Shown: positions 1 to 5,149 of the stretch, piece by piece
Numbering within the stretch: the stretch's first letter is position 1
How the letters are laid out: every line of letters begins with the position of its first letter
Assembly (NCBI GenBank): GCA_030612095.1
Contig: JAUWOO010000122.1
Location: 1-5,149, forward strand
Origin: Thermoplasmatota archaeon
GTDB taxonomy: Archaea > Thermoplasmatota > E2 > DHVEG-1
Length of the DNA stretch: 5,149 nt
Reading direction: 5' to 3'
Notes under the pieces: model-generated
The model's input: the letters and a program-made list of their open reading frames with translations, nothing else
Databases searched by the model: none
Told to the model about the DNA's origin: nothing
Position numbers and translations under genes: made by a program

Positions 1-3000
1 GATTCCGATTATCACAATAAAAAGAATGACGATAGAAATAACGTAAAGGTAGAATCCTAAACTTGGACCCCAACTGCAAGAAACTGATGGAACTATATCT
101 TTTCCTGGAACGCTTACATCAAGGATTCCTTTTCCCATGAAGTTTCCCACTCCCACTTCGGTAAGCGTTGACATTCCAATGGAGAATATCAGGGTGGAGC
201 CAACAAATGAAAGTGAAGCAAAAACCAAAGATAAGATGTAAAATCTCCTATGATTGAATGCTTTGAAAAACATGCCTGATGTGATTGATAAACAGCCCAA
301 TACGGAAAATATTGGAATTAGGCCAACATAGTCTCTGAATATATCTGGTAGAAATGCTAATTCTCCAGAAATGACGTCAGAAATTGTTGTTATTGTCACA
401 AGCTCCAATGGAAGTAAAAACATGTGCGTTGATGTTTCTAATTGAGAGGAGGAACCGTGTAGCATCCACCATGGGGAAGCAACAGCCACAATTACAAGAG
501 ATATCGGCAGAATCAGTAGAAAATACATTTTGTCGTTTTTAACATATGAGAAAACAATAGAAATAGCCATTAAAATAATAGCAATAATGATCATTACTAC
601 GGGAAAAAATGGTTCAGATGTTGTTATAAAATCAAAGTTTCTTTCACCAAAAACATCAATCTCTCTTGCACCTATTAATTTATCTTCATCATAGATTTCA
701 ACATGATAAAAGCTAGGGGGGAGGGAGAATATCAATTTGGAATCTTCAGTTTGCGCTTCTAATTGTTTACTATTTCTTGATATTATTATTTTCGCGCTTT
801 CTATTTGGGTACCTCGCGAGTCTAAGATTCTCAGTCTTATTTGAAATTCTGCTGGAAAATCAATGTCTAATTCCTTGTCTGAGTCTAAACGGATGTCTTT
901 TTCTAATGAATATGATTTGTATTTTAGATTAAGTTGATATAACGACGGTGTAAGGTTTGAGAATGTATAGCTATTCACTGATTGTTTTTCCCCAGCGATT
1001 ACTGTTGACTTATACATCTCACTGCTTGTAAGGACTGGATATACATCTACCTCTAGGGGCATACCCCAAATATCAAAAACATTTATCCTCAGATCATATC
1101 GTTCGATATCTATTGATTGTTTTTTAGGAATTATACTTGTTACATATCCTAATCTGATTGTGTCGTCATACACCACAAATCCATCGTATAAAATTTTAAC
1201 AGCGTATTTTTCTGTTATGCTACATGGTGCCTTAAGTAGAGTATTACCTTTTTCATCGGTTTGATTTTTTGCCACTACGTTACCATTTTTAAGTAAAATC
1301 ACTTCAGCATTTTTTACATCTTCATTATTTTGATCAGCTGTATGAACATACAATGCTCCTTCTATGCCGCAATGAACATGAGTTTTTGTATCATCACTTA
1401 ATTCCAGCGTTGTGAATCCTATGTATTTTCTTTCTTTTCCAAAAAAGGGGTTCTCTTTGTAAATTTTGATTGTATACTCCCCCGGTTCCAAATCAGGAAA
1501 ACTAATTTTTTTGAATAACGATGAATTTTTCCAGTCAAAAGAAAAAAGAGCTGCTGAGATTTGTTCAACAAAGGTTAATTTCTCTAATTCAGGAATCGGC
1601 TTCATTGGTAGTTTTACTGCTGTTCCTGAATAGACAAGTTCTTCGTTTTTATGGAGTTCAACATTAATATATGAAAAATCTATGCCCAGTAAAGCAGAAA
1701 GGGCTGACCCGAAGGGTGTTGATGCCGAAAGATGAACGAAAACCGATAATGTATGTTTTTCAGTTTCATCTGAGTCGTCAATAAACTCATCATTAGAGGG
1801 TGGTTTTATCTTTACGAGCTCTTGAAATATATCTGCCTCTTGTTGAACTATATTGAAACCACCGGTTTTTGAGGAGAAAAACTCTGCGTCGAATTCAACG
1901 ACGAAATCTTCTGGTATTATAAGATCATGAATATCGCCAGTCTCATAAGAATTTCTACCAATCTGTATGGTGGCCATATTGTTTTCAAGTCCTGGAAGAT
2001 GTGGGTAGTCCATCTCAAATGCGTTTACCTGGATTCCATCTCTTTCATCATTTCCTGATTTTACAACACTATTTGAACTTATAATCACAGAATGGGCGAT
2101 TCCTGTATCCCCTTCATCAAATGAGATCCATGCTTTATTACCTAGATCAACGTCATCCTCGATACTTAAAACCCTAATATCTGGTTCCTCTGGTATGTAT
2201 TCCGGGTCAGTATCTAAAGAATATTCTGTTATGCTATTCATTTCACTGAAAACATGCATATATGGCAGTATTTGGCCAAAATTTAAGTCTTCAATTGAAT
2301 TGCTTTTAACACCACCGCATTGTATTGAAGCATAAGTCCCATCTGTATTTGACTCTGATTCGGCCTTGACTTCCTTTAATGTCTCATGTTTTACATGAAC
2401 ATGCATCCTGGTATTTGATGTTGGATTGTGATAGTATTTATATGTTGCAGTTGTTTGCAAATCATCTCTGTTTGATTTACTAACGATGCCAACTTCTACC
2501 ATCAAATTTCCGTTTACAAATATCTCTTTTGAAACTAGATGTTGACTTGTAGAGCTATAATCAAATAATCCTTCGCCATAGCAATATTTGAAATCAAATG
2601 CTGCAAATAGATTTCCATTTTTTGGTTTAACTTCTGTGATTTTATCATTCATTTTGGTTATATGTTGGGAGGTATCATATCCCATAAATTGCCCCTCCTG
2701 GGCAATTGCATATATTATGTAGCCTTCATCGATTACTTTATAGAACTGTGATTCAAGAGGATATCCCGGTATTGGTTCATAATGGTAGAATGATCCCTCT
2801 ATATCGATATGGTCGGGATAATCTGGAGAAGGTTTCTCAGAATCATCATAGTAAATGTAATATTGTTCATCTCCTGTGGCAAACTCAGGTATCAAAAAAA
2901 CAATATTACAAGACTTGATTTGATTTTCACCAATATGTTCTAAATTGTATATCTGTGATTCAAGTTCATCCCAACTGTTCCCATTCAAACAGCAAATCCT

Positions 3001-3231
3001 TATGGAATGTTTATCTTCATTTTTTGCCCAGCAACTCTCGTCGAATTCAATTCTTGTGTCAATTGGTTGATATTTGGCAATATCTGAATTTGTGTCTATT
3101 GGTATATCTATCTCCTGGCGATGTGACCAACCATCATCCCACCATGAACCCTCATATGATAAATTAACAGGTGCAAGTATTAGCCATATGATAATCAATA
3201 AAAGGAAACAAACAGTCGATCTTTTTTGCAT
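1..3231 (-). CDS. Large secreted, membrane-anchored beta-rich envelope protein, C-terminus cut by window edge
   Basis: Function is unknown. The frame is open for exactly 1077 codons from ATG (3231-3229) to the left edge, without a stop. Residues 1-26 form a signal peptide (MQKRS, then a hydrophobic stretch). Residues 29-145 (WWDDGWSHRQ to YYIYYDD) resemble DUF2341-type beta-sandwich domains. Residues 146-610 are acidic, beta-rich and unrecognised. Residues about 614-700, 706-790 and 793-866 look like three successive beta modules; the first resembles a carboxypeptidase regulatory-like fold. Five hydrophobic helices follow (about 874-897, 902-924, 968-989, 997-1020, 1056-1077). The basic loops KNDK (898-901) and KAFNHRR (990-996) would be cytoplasmic, giving an outside ectodomain and a cytoplasmic C-terminus. 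N-glycosylation sequons occur at N23, N569, N656 and N759. An in-frame TAG at 3249-3247 limits the start; a GTG at 3243-3241 would add only four residues, so ATG is preferred. The gene is divergent from the sulfotransferase-like gene. The CDS is very secure; domain names are by eye. Confidence 0.9.
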   Translation of the reverse strand, partial: MQKRSTVCFLLLIIIWLILAPVNLSYEGSWWDDGWSHRQEIDIPIDTNSDIAKYQPIDTRIEFDESCWAKNEDKHSIRICCLNGNSWDELESQIYNLEHIGENQIKSCNIVFLIPEFATGDEQYYIYYDDSEKPSPDYPDHIDIEGSFYHYEPIPGYPLESQFYKVIDEGYIIYAIAQEGQFMGYDTSQHITKMNDKITEVKPKNGNLFAAFDFKYCYGEGLFDYSSTSQHLVSKEIFVNGNLMVEVGIVSKSNRDDLQTTATYKYYHNPTSNTRMHVHVKHETLKEVKAESESNTDGTYASIQCGGVKSNSIEDLNFGQILPYMHVFSEMNSITEYSLDTDPEYIPEEPDIRVLSIEDDVDLGNKAWISFDEGDTGIAHSVIISSNSVVKSGNDERDGIQVNAFEMDYPHLPGLENNMATIQIGRNSYETGDIHDLIIPEDFVVEFDAEFFSSKTGGFNIVQQEADIFQELVKIKPPSNDEFIDDSDETEKHTLSVFVHLSASTPFGSALSALLGIDFSYINVELHKNEELVYSGTAVKLPMKPIPELEKLTFVEQISAALFSFDWKNSSLFKKISFPDLEPGEYTIKIYKENPFFGKERKYIGFTTLELSDDTKTHVHCGIEGALYVHTADQNNEDVKNAEVILLKNGNVVAKNQTDEKGNTLLKAPCSITEKYAVKILYDGFVVYDDTIRLGYVTSIIPKKQSIDIERYDLRINVFDIWGMPLEVDVYPVLTSSEMYKSTVIAGEKQSVNSYTFSNLTPSLYQLNLKYKSYSLEKDIRLDSDKELDIDFPAEFQIRLRILDSRGTQIESAKIIISRNSKQLEAQTEDSKLIFSLPPSFYHVEIYDEDKLIGAREIDVFGERNFDFITTSEPFFPVVMIIIAIILMAISIVFSYVKNDKMYFLLILPISLVIVAVASPWWMLHGSSSQLETSTHMFLLPLELVTITTISDVISGELAFLPDIFRDYVGLIPIFSVLGCLSITSGMFFKAFNHRRFYILSLVFASLSFVGSTLIFSIGMSTLTEVGVGNFMGKGILDVSVPGKDIVPSVSCSWGPSLGFYLYVISIVILFIVIIGI

Positions 3232-3240
3232 TGGTCTCAG

Positions 3241-3247
3241 CACTCTC
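3241..3247 (-). promoter_or_regulatory. Weak possible ribosome binding site for the envelope-protein gene
   Basis: On the minus strand the sequence GAGAGTG ends nine bases before the ATG at 3231. It is a purine-rich but imperfect match to the GGAGGTG core expected from the archaeal 16S rRNA tail. It supports the ATG over the GTG at 3243-3241, which overlaps this site. The match is weak. Confidence 0.3.
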
Positions 3248-3280
3248 TAACCTTTATGCATACTATATTATTATGCCTAG

Positions 3281-3288
3281 TATATAAA
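3281..3288 (-). promoter_or_regulatory. Predicted archaeal TATA box for the envelope-protein gene
   Basis: On the minus strand this reads TTTATATA, a good match to the archaeal TBP site. Its centre is about 54 bases upstream of the ATG at 3231. With the usual spacing of about 25 bases, transcription would start near 3258-3260, leaving a leader of about 27-29 bases with room for a ribosome binding site. The surroundings are AT-rich, so chance matches are common. The call is inference from motif and spacing. Confidence 0.5.
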
Positions 3289-3418
3289 TTATATTATCTT
3301 CTTATAAGACCAAGTTATGCCTTAAGCTAAAATAGCGTATAAAATTTCAAAACAGAAAATCCCTACTTCCTAATTTCCAATGGGCGTACAACATTTAAAA
3401 AGATATTTTCAAATAATA

Positions 3419-3426
3419 TTTATATG
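3419..3426 (+). promoter_or_regulatory. Predicted archaeal TATA box for the sulfotransferase-like gene
   Basis: TTTATATG, preceded by the A-rich AAATAATA, lies with its centre about 30 bases upstream of the ATG at 3453. At archaeal spacing, transcription would begin around 3447-3451, within a few bases of the start codon, so the mRNA would be leaderless or nearly so. No Shine-Dalgarno sequence precedes the ATG, which agrees. A second match, TTTATATA at 3434-3441, would place the transcript start beyond the ATG and is therefore less likely. Confidence 0.5.
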
Positions 3427-3452
3427 TAATACTTTATATATAGTGTTTAAGC

Positions 3453-5149
3453 ATGAGGAGAAATATCCTGGTTAAAAAATGTTTAGTATTTAGCATACTC
3501 TTTTTATTTATCCTTTCAGCAGTGACTTCAATGGCAACTGTCTATGATGTTAAACCAACTGATTTAGACATTTCAGAGCAGCCAACCATACCAGGTGATA
3601 ACCCTACAAAGCCACCCCTTCTAAAAATCGAAAGTATTACGGACGGTCGTGGTTTAGACGTAGTGGTAAAAAACGATGGAAATATCGATGTATCAGACAT
3701 CACATTGAGTGTCGATGTCACTGGAGGTTACATAATCAAAATCCCCACAACGCACTATAATATACCATTCCTTTCTGCTGGTGAGTCATTCGAGATTCAT
3801 ATAGATGTGTTTGGCATCGGACTTGGAATACTCGCCGAACTTCCTAAGATTATGATTACACCAAGCGCACCTCATGTACATGCTGAGGAACAGGGGATCG
3901 CTGCGAGAGTAATCGGGCCATTAGTCATAAAAATCAGCGATATTTTTAATGATCCCAGAGCATTTGAAGGATATACTCTGTTTAGTCCCGAATATTCTAC
4001 AAACACGTATTTGATCAATAACAGTGGGGAAATCGTTCACACATGGGGGAGTAATTACATACAAGGTCTAGCTGTATATCTGCTGGAAAACGGGAATCTT
4101 ATTCGTAGTGATCTTCCTGGTGCTAATCCAACCTTTCTATCTGGTGGGATTAGTGGGCGTGTTGAGATATTTGATTGGAATGGAACACTTGTCTGGTATT
4201 TTGAATACTCAACCAATCAATATTGTCTACATCATGATATTGAAGTGCTACCAAATGGGAATATACTAATGATTGCCTGGGAATACAAAACTGCTGCAGA
4301 ATCAATTGCCGCAGGCCGTAATCCTGATTTATTACATGAGGGGGAACTATGGCCAGATCATATCATTGAGGTTGAGCCAACCGGTACCAGTGGAGGGGAT
4401 ATTGTTTGGGAATGGCATGTCTGGGATCATCTTATACAAGACTATGACTCTACGAAAGAAAACTATGGGGTTGTGGCAGATCATCCTGAATTAATCGATA
4501 TCAATTTTGGCGGGAGACAAGCTGACTGGAATCATATAAACTCGATTGACTATAACGAAGAATTTGATCAGATATTATTAAGTTCACACAATCAAAATGA
4601 GATTTGGGTGATCGACCACAGTACTACTACTGAGGAAGCTGCAGGTCATACGGGTGGTAGATATGGAAATGGTGGTGATATTCTATACAGGTGGGGTAAC
4701 CCACAAGCTTATCGTGCTGGAGGAAAAAATGATCAGAAGTTCTTCAGACAGCATGATGCACAATGGATTGAATCAGGATGTCCAGGTGAAGGAAATATTT
4801 TGGTTTTCAATAACTGCAATAAGGGCCAAGGTTATCAGTATTCTTCCGTGGATGAGATCATACCTCCTGTAGACGAAAACGGCAACTATTTCATAACGCC
4901 AGGTTCTGCATATGGGCCAAAAAAGCAGATATGGATATATACAGCTGAAAATCCAACTGATTTTTTTTCAGGCCATATTTCTGGTGCCCAGAGACTCCCT
5001 AACGGAAATACACTTATTTGTAGTGGGGCTAACGGTATTTTCTTTGAAGTAACCTTAAATAAAGAGATCGTTTGGGAGTATGTCAATCAGCTTCCAAATT
5101 TGATTGATAATCATGTGTTTAAAATCTGTCGCTATGCACCAGATTATCC
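3453..5149 (+). CDS. Secreted arylsulfotransferase (ASST) family protein, C-terminus cut by window edge
   Basis: ASST enzymes move a sulfuryl group from one phenolic sulfate ester to another phenol, without PAPS, through a sulfated histidine in a six-bladed beta-propeller outside the cytoplasm. Here 565 codons are open to the right edge, and the trailing CC must encode Pro. Residues 1-27 are a signal peptide (MRRNILVKK, hydrophobic core, SMA cleavage site) without a lipobox. Residues about 55-162 form a CARDB/Ig-like domain (VVVKNDGNIDVSDITLSVDV). The propeller spans about 170-565 and shows HHDIEVLPNGN (260-270), DWNHINS (358-364), EIWVIDHSTTTEEA (383-396), YRWGNPQAY (412-420), QHDAQW (433-438) and ISGAQRLPNGNTLI (509-522). 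H361/N363 and H434 match the expected active-site positions; the usual Arg appears to be H379. The ending YAPDYP is near the family's usual C-terminus, so few domain residues are missing. An in-frame TAG at 3441 leaves ATG 3453 as the only start before the signal peptide. Family assignment is firm; substrate and activity are unknown. Confidence 0.93.
   Translation, partial: MRRNILVKKCLVFSILFLFILSAVTSMATVYDVKPTDLDISEQPTIPGDNPTKPPLLKIESITDGRGLDVVVKNDGNIDVSDITLSVDVTGGYIIKIPTTHYNIPFLSAGESFEIHIDVFGIGLGILAELPKIMITPSAPHVHAEEQGIAARVIGPLVIKISDIFNDPRAFEGYTLFSPEYSTNTYLINNSGEIVHTWGSNYIQGLAVYLLENGNLIRSDLPGANPTFLSGGISGRVEIFDWNGTLVWYFEYSTNQYCLHHDIEVLPNGNILMIAWEYKTAAESIAAGRNPDLLHEGELWPDHIIEVEPTGTSGGDIVWEWHVWDHLIQDYDSTKENYGVVADHPELIDINFGGRQADWNHINSIDYNEEFDQILLSSHNQNEIWVIDHSTTTEEAAGHTGGRYGNGGDILYRWGNPQAYRAGGKNDQKFFRQHDAQWIESGCPGEGNILVFNNCNKGQGYQYSSVDEIIPPVDENGNYFITPGSAYGPKKQIWIYTAENPTDFFSGHISGAQRLPNGNTLICSGANGIFFEVTLNKEIVWEYVNQLPNLIDNHVFKICRYAPDY

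Larger units (their letters stand above)
3232..3452. promoter_or_regulatory. Divergent intergenic promoter region
   Basis: This 221-base, strongly AT-rich gap separates the start codons of two genes pointing away from each other, so it must carry the promoter of each unless either gene is served from elsewhere. TATA-like boxes for both directions are listed separately. The central part (about 3300-3400) contains no convincing coding frame, RNA gene or terminator hairpin. It has the short palindrome CTTATAAG at 3301-3308 and three copies of TTATGC (3254-3259, 3271-3276, 3315-3320) of uncertain meaning. The approximately 135 bases between the two TATA boxes leave room for regulator binding, but no operator can be named. 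Confidence 0.7.

Noticed and set aside
716..725. G-rich run (six G, A, three G) as a possible G-quadruplex or sequencing error
   Set aside because: There are too few G tracts for a quadruplex, and the minus-strand frame reads through it correctly (FSLPPSFYHVEI).
2706..3167. Two short plus-strand open frames (2706-2918 and 2955-3167) of about 70 codons
   Set aside because: They lie antisense inside the long envelope-protein gene, have no supporting upstream signals and encode no recognisable domain. They are frame shadows.
3241..3243. GTG as an alternative start of the minus gene
   Set aside because: It adds only four residues before the signal peptide and overlaps the only candidate ribosome binding site.
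3301..3326. Palindromes CTTATAAG and CTTAAG as terminator or operator
   Set aside because: They are too short and AT-rich to stand out, and no terminator is expected between divergent starts.
3434..3441. TTTATATA as the main promoter box of the plus gene
   Set aside because: Its distance to ATG 3453 is too short; the transcript would start past the start codon, and the next Met (residue 27) lies at the end of the signal peptide. The box at 3419-3426 fits better.
4273..4872. Two short plus-strand open frames (4273-4494 and 4654-4872) in another frame
   Set aside because: They overlap the intact ASST-family frame, whose translation shows clear family motifs through the whole stretch.
4961..4968. 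Run of eight T as a possible frameshift or slippage site
   Set aside because: The ASST frame and family motifs continue correctly on both sides (TDFFSGHISGAQRL), so the frame is intact here.
4886..5086. Short minus-strand open frame of 66 codons
   Set aside because: It is antisense to the conserved C-terminal part of the ASST propeller and has no recognisable features.

Overview
This AT-rich window holds two large, divergently oriented protein genes, both cut by the window edges, separated by a 221-base intergenic region. No tRNA, rRNA, CRISPR array, insertion sequence or other mobile element was seen. The host is most likely an archaeon. AT-rich TATA-like boxes sit at archaeal spacing upstream of both genes, the plus-strand gene has no Shine-Dalgarno sequence and looks leaderless, and ATA (Ile) and AGA/AGG (Arg) codons are frequent. 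The protein architectures (large secreted beta-rich ectodomain plus C-terminal membrane block; a CARDB-like domain before an arylsulfotransferase propeller) resemble those of uncultured Thermoplasmatota from sediments. That phylum is a guess from protein style, not a phylogenetic result.

Positions 3231 to 1 (minus strand) form one uninterrupted reading frame of 1077 codons that runs off the left edge. It encodes a signal peptide, an N-terminal DUF2341-like beta-sandwich, several hundred residues of acidic beta-rich ectodomain, three consecutive beta modules (the first resembling a carboxypeptidase regulatory-like fold), and a C-terminal block of five predicted membrane helices. It looks like a cell-envelope protein of unknown function.

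Positions 3232 to 3452 are the divergent promoter region. A TATA-like box for each strand lies at a suitable distance from each start. The minus gene probably has a short leader; the plus gene is probably leaderless or nearly so.

Positions 3453 to 5149 (plus strand) encode a secreted arylsulfotransferase (ASST) family protein of at least 565 residues, running off the right edge close to the expected end of the domain. It has a signal peptide, an archaeal-style CARDB/Ig-like domain, and then the ASST beta-propeller with its histidine motifs. An Arg expected in the active site of characterised ASSTs appears to be His here.

Both products are predicted to act outside the cytoplasmic membrane and may share a control region. 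A joint role in surface chemistry (sulfate-group transfer next to a large envelope protein) is possible, but only proximity and shared destination support it. I found no clear evidence of a new multi-gene system. The most notable points are the uncharacterised envelope protein and the atypical active site of the archaeal ASST homologue.
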